Source: an uncultured Azospirillum sp. (lineage in GTDB: Bacteria; Pseudomonadota; Alphaproteobacteria; Azospirillales; Azospirillaceae). From it: a stretch of DNA of 43,494 nt. Below are positions 1 through 7,324 of the stretch, one piece after another (the stretch's first letter is position 1; each line of letters begins with the position of its first letter). The stretch lies in contig NZ_CAMLJP010000045.1 in NCBI RefSeq assembly GCF_946480385.1, positions 1 to 43,494 of the forward strand, written 5' to 3'. The position numbers were made by a program, and so were the translations under genes. Under the pieces are notes generated by a model. It saw only the letters and a program-made list of their open reading frames with translations. It made no database searches and was not told the DNA's origin.

Positions 1-15
1 GACCCATAAAGCCCT

Positions 16-342
16 GTGATTACAAGAAAGTTGCACTTCAGAATAGAACCTACCGTGCTGTTGGCCGACCGCGGCATAACGATGGAGAATCTCGAATCGG
101 TGGTACTGGCGATCGGCGAGGACCTGCATGTCCAGCGCCTGCGCCAGATCTGGCGCAACATCGAGCTGAAGCTGAGCCTGGACCTGCCGCAGGTGCTTCG
201 CGACCGCGCGCTGCTGAAATCCGGCGGTTCGCCGTTGCAGCCGGTTCCGGTCGACGATGTGCCGGCGGGAGACATCGAGCCCTTCAAGGAGGCGCCGACT
301 CCGCCGCCGTCCGCCGCCCGCCTTCCGGTTCCGGCCGAATGA
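16..342 (+). CDS. Hypothetical protein upstream of the alpha operon
   Basis: Open frame of 108 codons that I do not recognise. A GTG at 16 gives the longest form; an in-frame ATG at 82 gives an 86-residue form beginning MENLESVVLAIGED. Neither start has a clear ribosome-binding site. The middle part is predicted helical and amphipathic (VQRLRQIWRNIELKLSL), and the last 40 residues are rich in proline and alanine and probably disordered. There is no signal peptide, membrane segment or Cys/His cluster. It is not adenylate kinase, the usual neighbour before rpsM in many bacteria. A separate promoter for rpsM lies 30 bp after its stop, so it is probably not co-transcribed with the ribosomal genes. 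The gene could begin upstream of the window. Confidence 0.5.
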   Translation: MITRKLHFRIEPTVLLADRGITMENLESVVLAIGEDLHVQRLRQIWRNIELKLSLDLPQVLRDRALLKSGGSPLQPVPVDDVPAGDIEPFKEAPTPPPSAARLPVPAE

Positions 343-373
343 CGGGCGGTCTGGGAAGGGACAGTAATCATTC

Positions 374-401
374 TTGACAAGTTCCGCGGTTTTTCTATAG
401 T
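374..401 (+). promoter_or_regulatory. Sigma-70 promoter of the alpha operon
   Basis: TTGACA at 374-379 and TATAGT at 396-401 are separated by 16 bp, a 6/6 and 5/6 match to the housekeeping consensus. Transcription would begin near 408 and give a leader of about 130 nt before the rpsM GTG. It is one of the best consensus promoters in the window, as expected for ribosomal protein and RNA polymerase genes. Confidence 0.75.
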
Positions 402-411
402 CGCACCCTCT

Positions 412-510
412 CGCCGTCCCATCGGGATGGCGGGTAACATTGTGCGTTCCCGATTCCGGCCTTGTGCCGGGCGGGATTTGCTCGGTGTGTAGGCGGCCCG
501 ACGGGCTGCC
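412..510 (+). promoter_or_regulatory. Structured 5' leader of rpsM (three hairpins)
   Basis: Three consecutive stem-loops fill the leader. The first has arms 412-420 and 424-432, a 9-bp stem with one G-U pair. The second has arms 449-452/472-475 and 456-460/466-470, around the loop CTTGT. The third has arms 492-500 and 502-510, again with one G-U pair. None is followed by a T run, so they do not look like terminators. In E. coli the alpha operon leader is a pseudoknot bound by S4; rpsD (S4) is not in this operon, so the regulator, if any, is unknown here. Autogenous control is inferred. Confidence 0.45.
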
Positions 511-539
511 GTTGAGATATCGAGACTGAGGAGAGTAGC

Positions 540-908
540 GTGGCGCGTATCGCTGGCGTCAACATCCCCGCGCAGAAGCGCGTGGAGATCGGGTTGACCT
601 ACATCCATGGCATCGGCCCCTTCAAGGCCAAGGAAATCTGCGCGAAGCTGGAAATCCCGGCCGAGCGTCGCGTGAACGAGCTGACGGACGACGAAGTCCT
701 GAAGATCCGCGAGACCATCGACGCCGATTACCGCGTCGAGGGCGATCTTCGTCGTGAAGTCGCCATGAACATCAAGCGTCTGATGGACCTGGGCTGCTAC
801 CGTGGCCTGCGTCACCGCAAGGGCCTGCCGGTCCGCGGCCAGCGCACCCACACGAACGCCCGCACCCGCAAGGGTCCGGCCAAGCCGATCGCCGGCAAGA
901 AGAAGTAA
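540..908 (+). CDS. rpsM: 30S ribosomal protein S13
   Basis: The 122-residue product is the usual length for S13. It starts [20 protein letters not shown] and contains the typical helix-two-turn-helix region followed by the basic tail [22 protein letters not shown], which contacts 16S rRNA and tRNA in the head of the small subunit. The start is GTG at 540, supported by GAGGAGAG at 528-535. It is the first gene of the alpha operon and is followed 15 bp later by rpsK. The strong promoter at 374-401 and the structured leader precede it. Confidence 0.98.
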   Translation: MARIAGVNIPAQKRVEIGLTYIHGIGPFKAKEICAKLEIPAERRVNELTDDEVLKIRETIDADYRVEGDLRREVAMNIKRLMDLGCYRGLRHRKGLPVRGQRTHTNARTRKGPAKPIAGKKK

Positions 909-923
909 GAGGACGAACGCAAA

Positions 924-1322
924 ATGGCCAAGCCCTCCGCCGCTTCTCAGCGCCTGCGTCGTCGCGAGCGCAAGAACATCACCGCCGGCGTCGCTCACGT
1001 GAACGCCTCGTTCAACAACACGATGATCACCATCACCGACGCGCAGGGCAACACCATTGCCTGGTCGTCGTCGGGCACCATGGGCTTCAAGGGTTCGCGC
1101 AAGTCGACGCCCTACGCCGCCCAGGTCGCTGCCGAGGACGCCGGCCGCAAGGCGCAGGAACACGGCATGAAGACCCTGGAAGTCGAAGTGAAGGGTCCGG
1201 GTTCGGGGCGTGAGTCCGCCCTGCGCGCCCTGCAGTCGATCGGCTTCCAGATCACGTCGATCCGCGACGTCACGCCGATCCCGCACAACGGCGTTCGCCC
1301 GCCGAAGAAGCGTCGCGTCTGA
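924..1322 (+). CDS. rpsK: 30S ribosomal protein S11
   Basis: The 132-residue product is S11, a platform protein of the small subunit near the decoding region. Family signatures include [38 protein letters not shown] and the C-terminal basic tail ending PPKKRRV. The ATG at 924 has AGAGGA upstream at 908-913. It lies 15 bp after rpsM. In many other bacteria rpsD follows rpsK; here, as is normal in alphaproteobacteria, the next gene is rpoA. Confidence 0.98.
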   Translation: MAKPSAASQRLRRRERKNITAGVAHVNASFNNTMITITDAQGNTIAWSSSGTMGFKGSRKSTPYAAQVAAEDAGRKAQEHGMKTLEVEVKGPGSGRESALRALQSIGFQITSIRDVTPIPHNGVRPPKKRRV

Positions 1323-1366
1323 TTTAGCATTGTTTCCGCACCCGCGGGGACCAGCCATTCCGGGAC

Positions 1367-1393
1367 AGGGGGCCGCAGCCATCGCGGCCCCCT
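1367..1393 (+). other. Perfect 10-bp hairpin between rpsK and rpoA
   Basis: Arms 1367-1376 (AGGGGGCCGC) and 1384-1393 (GCGGCCCCCT) pair perfectly around a 7-nt loop. There is no T run after it, so it is not a classic intrinsic terminator. It lies in the 135-bp spacer between rpsK and rpoA and may be a processing or partial attenuation site that sets the ratio of ribosomal protein to RNA polymerase alpha subunit; that role is inferred. Confidence 0.55.
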
Positions 1394-1457
1394 CAGCATG
1401 GGAATGGTTCGGGCCCCGCGGGTTCGTGTTCACCCGATGGCATCTTGAGGTCGATCC

Positions 1458-2474
1458 GTGCTTCAGAAGAACTGGCAGGAACTGATTAAGCCGAGCAAGC
1501 TGGACATCCAGCCCGGTGACGACGCCGACCGTTTCGCGACGGTGGTCGCCGAGCCGCTGGAACGCGGCTTCGGTCTGACCCTGGGCAACGCCCTGCGCCG
1601 CATCCTGCTCTCCTCGCTGCAGGGTGCCGCCGTCACGTCGATCCACATCGACGGCGTGCTGCACGAGTTCTCGTCCATCCCCGGCGTCCGCGAGGACGTG
1701 ACCGACATCGTCCTGAACATCAAGACGATGGGTCTGCGCATGGGCGGCGATGGCCCGAAGCGCATGCGCCTGCGCGCCGAAGGCCCGGGCGAGGTCAAGG
1801 CCGGCATGATCGAGACCGGGCCCGACATCCAGGTCATGGATCCGGAGCTGGTCATCTGCACGCTGGACAACGGCGCGCGGCTGAACATGGAACTGACGGT
1901 CGAGACCGGCAAGGGCTATGTCCCGGCCAGCCAGAACCGTCCGGAAGACGCGCCCATCGGGCTCATTCCGATCGACGCCCTGTTCTCCCCGGTCCGCAAG
2001 GTGTCCTACAAGGTCGACAATGCCCGCGTCGGGCAGGTCACCGACTATGACCGCCTGTCGATGACGGTGGAGACCAACGGTTCGGTCAAGCCGGACGACG
2101 CGGTGGCCCTGGCCGCCCGCATCCTGCAGGACCAGCTGCAGCTGTTCATCAACTTCGAGGAGCCGACGCACGCGGTCTCCGAGGAGAAGCACGAGGAGGT
2201 TCCGTTCAACAAGAACCTGCTCCGCAAGGTGGACGAGCTGGAGCTGTCGGTCCGTTCGGCCAACTGCCTCAAGAACGACAACATCGTCTACATCGGCGAT
2301 CTGGTGCAGAAGACGGAAGCGGAAATGCTCCGCACCCCGAACTTCGGCCGCAAGTCGCTGAACGAGATCAAGGAAGTGCTGTCCCAGATGGGCCTGCACC
2401 TCGGTATGGAAATCCCGAACTGGCCGCCGGAGAACATCGAAGAGCTGGCCAAGCGTCTGGAAGAGCCGTACTAA
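1458..2474 (+). CDS. rpoA: DNA-directed RNA polymerase subunit alpha
   Basis: The 338-residue product is full length. The N-terminal domain (about 1-235) forms the alpha dimer that scaffolds beta and beta-prime; [20 protein letters not shown] is its signature. A linker leads to the C-terminal domain (about 260-330), which binds UP elements and activators; it contains [19 protein letters not shown] and [17 protein letters not shown]. The start is GTG at 1458 ([14 protein letters not shown]), with TGAGG about 8 nt upstream. It lies 135 bp after rpsK, across a strong hairpin, and 160 bp before rplQ. Confidence 0.98.
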   Translation: MLQKNWQELIKPSKLDIQPGDDADRFATVVAEPLERGFGLTLGNALRRILLSSLQGAAVTSIHIDGVLHEFSSIPGVREDVTDIVLNIKTMGLRMGGDGPKRMRLRAEGPGEVKAGMIETGPDIQVMDPELVICTLDNGARLNMELTVETGKGYVPASQNRPEDAPIGLIPIDALFSPVRKVSYKVDNARVGQVTDYDRLSMTVETNGSVKPDDAVALAARILQDQLQLFINFEEPTHAVSEEKHEEVPFNKNLLRKVDELELSVRSANCLKNDNIVYIGDLVQKTEAEMLRTPNFGRKSLNEIKEVLSQMGLHLGMEIPNWPPENIEELAKRLEEPY

Positions 2475-2492
2475 GCATCTCGCTGTTTGCCT

Positions 2493-2547
2493 GCGCCCTT
2501 TCCGTCGTCAGGCGGGAGGGGCGCATTTCCCAGGGCCGTACCGGCCC
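2493..2547 (+). promoter_or_regulatory. Two hairpins in the rpoA-rplQ spacer
   Basis: TGCGCCC at 2493-2499 pairs with GGGCGCA at 2519-2525, followed by only three T residues. GGGCCG at 2533-2538 pairs with CGGCCC at 2542-2547 around TAC. The first could attenuate transcription weakly and the second could structure the rplQ leader. I see no sigma-70 promoter between them and rplQ, so rplQ is probably read from upstream. Confidence 0.35.
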
Positions 2548-2634
2548 GTCCCCGTTGCCGTACCAGTTCTCGACTGGGCGGCGGGGTTCACGATCGGCTC
2601 CCCGAGGGGGGCCATGCCATGAAGGAGGACCGCC

Positions 2635-3063
2635 ATGCGTCACGGCGTTTCGGGACGTAAGTTCAGCAAGACCAGCAGCCACCGCAAGGCCATGTTCTCG
2701 AACATGGCGAACGCGGTGATCAAGCACGAGCAGATCACCACCACCCTGCCGAAGGCGAAGGACCTGCGTCCGATCGTCGAGAAGCTGATCACGCTCGGCA
2801 AGAAGGGTGGCCTGGCCAACCGTCGTCTGGCTTTTGCCCAGCTGCGCGACAACGACACGGTGACCAAGCTGTTCACCGTTCTGGCCGACCGCTACAAGGA
2901 CCGCCAGGGTGGCTACAGCCGCGTCCTGAAGGCCGGCTTCCGCTATGGCGACGCCGCCGACATGGCGGTGTTCGAGCTGGTCGACCGCGACGTCGCCGCC
3001 AAGGGTCAGGATTCGGGCCCGACGCAGGATGCCGTCGATGCCGAAGCCGAGACCGCGGAGTAA
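2635..3063 (+). CDS. rplQ: 50S ribosomal protein L17
   Basis: The 142-residue L17 begins [20 protein letters not shown] and carries the family motif [20 protein letters not shown]. It binds 23S rRNA near the exit tunnel region of the large subunit. The C-terminal 20 residues (from about KGQDSGPTQ) form an acidic, alanine-rich extension beyond the conserved core. AAGGAGG at 2622-2628 is a near-perfect ribosome-binding site for the ATG at 2635. It ends the alpha operon and is followed by a strong terminator at 3164-3205. Confidence 0.98.
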   Translation: MRHGVSGRKFSKTSSHRKAMFSNMANAVIKHEQITTTLPKAKDLRPIVEKLITLGKKGGLANRRLAFAQLRDNDTVTKLFTVLADRYKDRQGGYSRVLKAGFRYGDAADMAVFELVDRDVAAKGQDSGPTQDAVDAEAETAE

Positions 3064-3163
3064 CATGACCGGACATCGCGCCGGTCATCCGCCCCGTGCG
3101 GCATCGGGCCTCAGGGCCCCGTGTCGTGCAGGACGGAACCGCCGGTAACGGTGATATGTTAGA

Positions 3164-3205
3164 CCCTTCCTTCGGGGACACCCCCCGGAGGAAGGGTTTT
3201 CTCTT
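3164..3205 (+). terminator. Rho-independent terminator of the alpha operon
   Basis: A 14-bp stem with one wobble pair is formed by 3164-3177 (CCCTTCCTTCGGGG) and 3183-3196 (CCCCGGAGGAAGGG), followed by TTTTCTCTT. It lies 100 bp after the rplQ stop. Confidence 0.9.
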
Positions 3206-3219
3206 ATGTGGCCGGTCGA

Positions 3220-3798
3220 ATGTTGCGTTCCCTTTACACGCGCCTCCAGCGCCTGTCCGCCCGCGACGATGCCGTCTGGTGGATGTCGGCGATCTCCTTC
3301 GCCGAAAGCTCCTTCTTCCCGTTGCCGCCGGACGTGATGCTGGTGCCGATGTGCCTGGAGAAGCCGAAGCGACTCTGGTTCTACACCAACATCTGCGCCT
3401 TCGCGTCGCTTCTGGGCGGCCTGCTCGGCTATGCGCTGGGCTTCTATCTGTTCGAGAGCGTCGGGCGGATGATCATCGACTTCTACAATGCGCAGGAGTC
3501 GTTTCATCATTTCCAGGAGATGTTCACCGAATTCGGCCCCTGGTTCCTGATCCTGAAGGGGGTGACGCCGATCCCCTACAAGCTGCTGACGATCACCGCC
3601 GGATTCGCCCATCTCGACCTGACGGTCTTCATCCTCTGTTCGATCGTCGCGCGCTTCTCCCGTTTCTACATGATCGCCATCCTGCTGCATTTCTACGGAC
3701 CGCAGGTTCAGCACATCATCGAGAAGCGGCTGATGCTGGTGGCCACCGTCCTCCTGGTCGTGGTGGTCGGTGGCCTGCTCAGCTTCAAGTTCGTCTGA
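3220..3798 (+). CDS. YqaA/DedA-family (VTT domain) membrane protein
   Basis: The 192-residue integral membrane protein belongs to the YqaA branch of the SNARE-associated/VTT (DedA) superfamily. Seen in the sequence are the early motif SFAESSFFPLPPDVML, the loop WFLILKGVTPIPYKLLTI (the re-entrant-loop signature with its Thr-Pro-Ile-Pro-Tyr), and about four to five hydrophobic segments ending in a strong C-terminal helix. DedA-family proteins support membrane lipid homeostasis, and some members flip undecaprenyl phosphate; the substrate of this one is unknown. I chose the ATG at 3220 (MLRSLYTRLQ); a GTG at 3208 would add four residues. Neither has a strong ribosome-binding site. It starts just after the alpha-operon terminator. 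Confidence 0.85.
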   Translation: MLRSLYTRLQRLSARDDAVWWMSAISFAESSFFPLPPDVMLVPMCLEKPKRLWFYTNICAFASLLGGLLGYALGFYLFESVGRMIIDFYNAQESFHHFQEMFTEFGPWFLILKGVTPIPYKLLTITAGFAHLDLTVFILCSIVARFSRFYMIAILLHFYGPQVQHIIEKRLMLVATVLLVVVVGGLLSFKFV

Positions 3799-3811
3799 TC
3801 GCGCGTGTCCG

Positions 3812-4072
3812 TCAGTCCGGCATCCCCTGGTCCTGGCGGTTGCGGCGGGATGGGGGCAGGGCGTCGCGGTCCGCGCGGTCGCGGCGGACGATCAGGACGA
3901 TGGCAACGGCCACGAACAGCCCGCCCAGCAGTGGGATGATCATCTCGGCCATGCCGACATTGGGCAGCGCCAGCGCGCGCGAGGCCAGCATGACGAGGCC
4001 AAGGACAAGCAGCGCCAGCAGCAGTCGCAGGGACCGGTTGCGCGGCGGTCTGCCGTCCGAATTCGGAGTCAT
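3812..4072 (-). CDS. Small two-helix membrane protein
   Basis: The 86-residue product is of unknown family. After a basic N-terminus (SDGRPPRNRS) there are two hydrophobic segments, about residues 16-37 (LLLALLVLGLVMLASRALAL) and 44-62 (MIIPLLGGLFVAVAIVLIV), then a highly charged tail rich in Arg and Asp. The ATG at 4072 lies at a proper distance from AAGAAGGG on the minus strand; an ATG at 4081 would sit too close to it. It converges with the YqaA-type gene, with 13 bp between the stop codons, and is divergent from the lipoprotein gene. Function unknown. Confidence 0.6.
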   Translation of the reverse strand: MTPNSDGRPPRNRSLRLLLALLVLGLVMLASRALALPNVGMAEMIIPLLGGLFVAVAIVLIVRRDRADRDALPPSRRNRQDQGMPD

Positions 4073-4196
4073 TTCAGTCATTCCCTTCTTACAGCCGATA
4101 TCGGCATAGTGGGGGCCGAACGGGGGATGGTCCAGAGGGGTGTGGCATTCCGTCATGCCCATGGCCGTCCTCACAACAAGAAGAATAGGAGCCGTC

Positions 4197-4568
4197 GTGG
4201 CTAAGTTCCGTCCGGTCCGTCTCATCGCCCCGCTGGTGGCCGTGGCCCTGCTCGGCCTGTCGGCCTGCGCCGACCATCCGGCGTCGCGCCCTGCCGCTTC
4301 CGGCCCGGCACCCACCGTCACCGTGGTCCCGGGACCCTCCACCCCGCGCGGCGGTGCCGACGACCAGTCGCTGCGGATCGACGGCGGCACCGGTTCTGGC
4401 GCCTCCTGTCAGGCCCAGTGCGAGCGCAGCCACAATGTGTGCATGGATTCGGTCGCCGCGCGCAATCAAGGCGGCATCGACCGCACCGACTCGACCCCCT
4501 TCAGCCCGACCGACAACTGCAGCTATCAGCTGAAGCAGTGCTACCAGCGCTGCGGCGCGGCGCGCTGA
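4197..4568 (+). CDS. Small lipoprotein with mirrored cysteine spacing
   Basis: The 123-residue lipoprotein starts at GTG 4197, chosen because TAGGAG at 4186-4191 precedes it and because it gives a clean signal peptide. The lipobox is LSAC with the lipidated Cys at residue 24. A Pro/Ala/Gly-rich linker follows (to about residue 70). The mature domain has six cysteines arranged C-x3-C-x6-C then C-x6-C-x3-C, separated by about 25 polar residues. This mirror arrangement suggests a helical hairpin held by disulfides in the periplasm; that is an inference. I do not recognise the family. It lies 10 bp before rarA and may share its transcript. Confidence 0.75.
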   Translation: MAKFRPVRLIAPLVAVALLGLSACADHPASRPAASGPAPTVTVVPGPSTPRGGADDQSLRIDGGTGSGASCQAQCERSHNVCMDSVAARNQGGIDRTDSTPFSPTDNCSYQLKQCYQRCGAAR

Positions 4569-4578
4569 GGCATCCATC

Positions 4579-5898
4579 ATGGCGAAACGCGGCGAGTCGG
4601 GCGGGGATGCCGGCCTGTTCGAGTCGGCGGCTCCCCGCCCGCTCGCCGACCGTCTGCGCCCGCGCACGCTGGACGAGGTGGTCGGGCAGGACCATCTGCT
4701 GAAGCCCGACGGTCCGTTGGGCCGCATGGTTGCGGCGCGACGGCTGGCCTCCATGATCCTGTGGGGGCCACCCGGCTGCGGCAAGACCACCATCGCCCGT
4801 CTGCTGGCCCACAGCACCGATCTGCATTTCGAACCGCTGTCGGCAGTCTTCTCCGGCGTCGCCGACCTGCGCAAGGTCTTCGACGCCGCCCGCGCCCGAC
4901 GGGTGGCGGGGCAGGGCACGCTGCTGTTCATCGACGAGATCCACCGCTTCAACCGCTCCCAGCAGGACGGCTTCCTGCCCTTTGTCGAGGACGGCACCGT
5001 CACGCTGGTCGGCGCCACCACCGAGAATCCATCTTTCGAACTGAACGCCGCCTTGTTGTCGCGGGCGCAGGTGTTCGTGCTGAACCGGCTGGACGACACG
5101 GCGCTGGAAAAGCTGCTGTCGCGGGCGGAGGCGGAGATGGGCCGGCCGCTGCCGCTGGACGCCGACGCGCGCGCCGCGGTGAAGGCAATGGCCGACGGCG
5201 ACGGCCGCTTCTGCCTGAACCTGTGCGAGGAGCTGTTCGCGCTGCCGGGCGAGATTGTGCTGGACACCAACGCGCTCGCCGCCACCATCCAGCGCCGCGC
5301 CCCGCTCTACGACAAGGCGCAGGAAGGGCATTACAACCTCATCAGCGCCCTGCATAAATCGCTGCGCGGGTCGGACACCGACGCGGCGCTCTACTGGTAC
5401 AGCCGTATGCTGGATGGTGGAGAGGACCCGCGCTACATCGCGCGGCGGCTGACCCGCTTCGCGGTGGAGGATGTCGGGCTGGCCGATCCCAACGCCCTGA
5501 CCCAGGCCATCGCCGCCTGGGAAGCCTACGAGCGGCTAGGCAGCCCGGAGGGCGAACTGGCCCTGGCACAGCTGGTCATCTATCTGGGGACGGCGCCGAA
5601 GTCGAACGCCGGCTATACGGCCTACAAGTCGGCGGTGCGGGCGGCGAAGGAAACCGGCTCGCTGATGCCGCCCAAGCATATCCTGAACGCGCCGACCAAG
5701 CTGATGAAGACCATCGGCTACGGCAAGGGATACGAGTACGACCACGACACGGCGGAGGGATTCTCCGGCCAGAACTATTTCCCCGAAGGGATGGCGCGGC
5801 GCGAGTTCTACCAGCCGGTGGAGCGGGGGTTCGAACGCGACCTGCGCAAGCGGCTGGACTATTGGGCGAGGCTGCGTGAGCGGCGAGGGGAGGAATAG
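4579..5898 (+). CDS. rarA: Replication-associated recombination protein A (RarA/MgsA)
   Basis: The 439-residue AAA+ ATPase belongs to the clamp-loader-like RarA/WRNIP1 family, which acts at stalled replication forks. Visible motifs are the RarA start PLADRLRPRTLDEVVGQDHLL, Walker A GPPGCGKT (63-70), Walker B LLFIDEIHRFN (115-125), sensor 1 GATTENPSFE (145-154), and the C-terminal tetramerisation region with AVEDVGLADP and the FEGQNYFPEGM-type end (FSGQNYFPEGM). The length is typical. The ATG at 4579 follows the lipoprotein stop by 10 bp. It converges on the small gene at 5961-6188. Confidence 0.96.
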   Translation: MAKRGESGGDAGLFESAAPRPLADRLRPRTLDEVVGQDHLLKPDGPLGRMVAARRLASMILWGPPGCGKTTIARLLAHSTDLHFEPLSAVFSGVADLRKVFDAARARRVAGQGTLLFIDEIHRFNRSQQDGFLPFVEDGTVTLVGATTENPSFELNAALLSRAQVFVLNRLDDTALEKLLSRAEAEMGRPLPLDADARAAVKAMADGDGRFCLNLCEELFALPGEIVLDTNALAATIQRRAPLYDKAQEGHYNLISALHKSLRGSDTDAALYWYSRMLDGGEDPRYIARRLTRFAVEDVGLADPNALTQAIAAWEAYERLGSPEGELALAQLVIYLGTAPKSNAGYTAYKSAVRAAKETGSLMPPKHILNAPTKLMKTIGYGKGYEYDHDTAEGFSGQNYFPEGMARREFYQPVERGFERDLRKRLDYWARLRERRGEE

Positions 5899-5901
5899 GG
5901 G

Positions 5902-5948
5902 GCGGACGTTATGCCGGTGTCGGAATGACGGCGCCAAACAACGTCCGC
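5902..5948. terminator. Possible bidirectional terminator between rarA and a small gene
   Basis: GCGGACGTT (5902-5910) and AACGTCCGC (5940-5948) are perfect inverted arms separated by 29 nt in the gap between two convergent stop codons. TTTT occurs 13 nt later on the plus strand. The long loop makes it a weak terminator candidate. Confidence 0.35.
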
Positions 5949-5960
5949 TGAACGTGCCTT

Positions 5961-6188
5961 TTACGCTGCCATCCCATCGGCCGGTGCCGCGGCGATCAGA
6001 CGATAGTGGCTGGTGTCGGAAAGGACCGAGCAGCTCAGGGTCTTGGAAACGCCCTCGTCTTCGGTGCTGACGACGCGGGCATGTGGGATGCCCAGCAGGT
6101 TGACTGTTGCCGTCACCCGCCAACCGCGACCGCCGGCGCTGCCGACCGGTTGGAAAACCTGCCCGATCTGGACATGCTTCTTGCTCAT
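5961..6188 (-). CDS. Small hypothetical protein (75 aa)
   Basis: The product starts MSKKHVQIGQVFQPVGSAGG, followed by a beta-strand-like core (RGWRVTATVNLLGIPHARVV) and LSCSVLSDTSHYRLI. It has no signal peptide or membrane segment and looks like a small beta-rich soluble domain. I do not recognise it. GAGGG lies 13 nt before the ATG on the minus strand. It is convergent with rarA and about 170 bp downstream of eipB on the same strand, without obvious coupling. Confidence 0.6.
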   Translation of the reverse strand: MSKKHVQIGQVFQPVGSAGGRGWRVTATVNLLGIPHARVVSTEDEGVSKTLSCSVLSDTSHYRLIAAAPADGMAA

Positions 6189-6358
6189 GACGGATAAACC
6201 CTCGGACGGCCGGATGCCCGTGGGCGAAATCCGGCCTGTTGCGCAAAACCTCAACCCACAGTTAAGCGCAGCCGCGAGTCGCGATCAACAGGGAAACCAT
6301 CGGATGTCCACTGAACCGGCAAACCCGATGTGAATTGTCACGGGCCATCGCCCCGCCG

Positions 6359-7228
6359 TCAACATCCCGACTTCGGCAGCGCCTCGATCTTGTCCAGCAC
6401 CGCGTTGACGGTGAAATCGCCATAGTCGATCTGCATGGACTCGGCGATGCCGTTTTCCAGCAGATGCAGGCTCATCTCATATTCCGGCTGGGCCGAATCG
6501 CTTTGGGTGGGGAAGAAGGCCATGCGGACCGGCCAGGCCTTGCCCACCTTCAGCAGCGGATCCTTGCCGGCGTCAGTCGGCGCGCCGGGCTTGCCGACGA
6601 CGGTCGATACCTCGGTCGGTCCTTCCGCGTCGGAGCCGTCGAAGATGGTGCGGGTGAAGAAGGGATCCTTCCGTTCGGCATGGTCCAGGATCGCCAGCGT
6701 GTGGGCGGTCGGGAACATGGTGCCGGCCGGCAATTCCATCTCCTGCGGTTCGGGCTTGGTGAACTGGGCGGTGCCGGCACCGTCGCGGTTCAGGTTCGCC
6801 TCGCCGCGCACCTCCTCGTCCACCTCGCCATTGACCAGCTTACGGACGTTGAAGCGGTAGCGCAGGCCGTCCTTCGATTCCCAGGTCGTGTAGTTGGTGT
6901 TCATCGCCATGTCGTCGCCTTCGCTGTAGACGAAGCGCAGCTGGAAGCGCTGCTCCGTCGTCCAGCCGTCGCAGGCGTCGGCCCATTCGAACATCATGCG
7001 GCCGCGGACGTCGCTGACTTTCGATCCGTTGCGCGCCGAGGCCAGCGACATGGTGTAGATCGCCCGGTGCGGCTGGATCCTGGCAGCCACCGCCGCCATG
7101 GAGGTCGCGGCCGGCTGGGCCAGGGTGGGGGAGGCCGCGAAGAGCGCACCGGTGGAAACGGCGGCCGCGAGGACCGCGCCGACGGTTGCCGGAAAGGCGG
7201 AAAGACGGTCGAGCAAGACGGTATCCAC
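6359..7228 (-). CDS. eipB: EipB-type periplasmic envelope integrity protein (DUF1849)
   Basis: The 289-residue exported protein of the DUF1849/EipB family is a beta-spiral periplasmic protein that supports cell envelope integrity in Brucella and other alphaproteobacteria. A signal peptide spans about residues 1-38, with the cleavage region PTLAQPA. Family motifs are HRAIYTMSLA, RGRMMFEWADACDGWTTEQR and TNYTTWESKDGLRYRF. Two cysteines, C86 and the terminal C289, match the conserved disulfide pair known for EipB. The start is uncertain: GTG at 7228 gives the best signal peptide, and a TTG four codons later is possible; no clear ribosome-binding site is seen. It is divergent from the hydroxyacid dehydrogenase. 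Confidence 0.88.
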   Translation of the reverse strand: MDTVLLDRLSAFPATVGAVLAAAVSTGALFAASPTLAQPAATSMAAVAARIQPHRAIYTMSLASARNGSKVSDVRGRMMFEWADACDGWTTEQRFQLRFVYSEGDDMAMNTNYTTWESKDGLRYRFNVRKLVNGEVDEEVRGEANLNRDGAGTAQFTKPEPQEMELPAGTMFPTAHTLAILDHAERKDPFFTRTIFDGSDAEGPTEVSTVVGKPGAPTDAGKDPLLKVGKAWPVRMAFFPTQSDSAQPEYEMSLHLLENGIAESMQIDYGDFTVNAVLDKIEALPKSGC

Positions 7229-7324
7229 AGGTGATTGACGGCTCTTGGTGAAGTATGGGTGTTTTTGCCGCGGTCCGAAAGGCCCGCCACCCGCATGTCT
7301 TATCAATGGAAGGGAACCGCCGGA

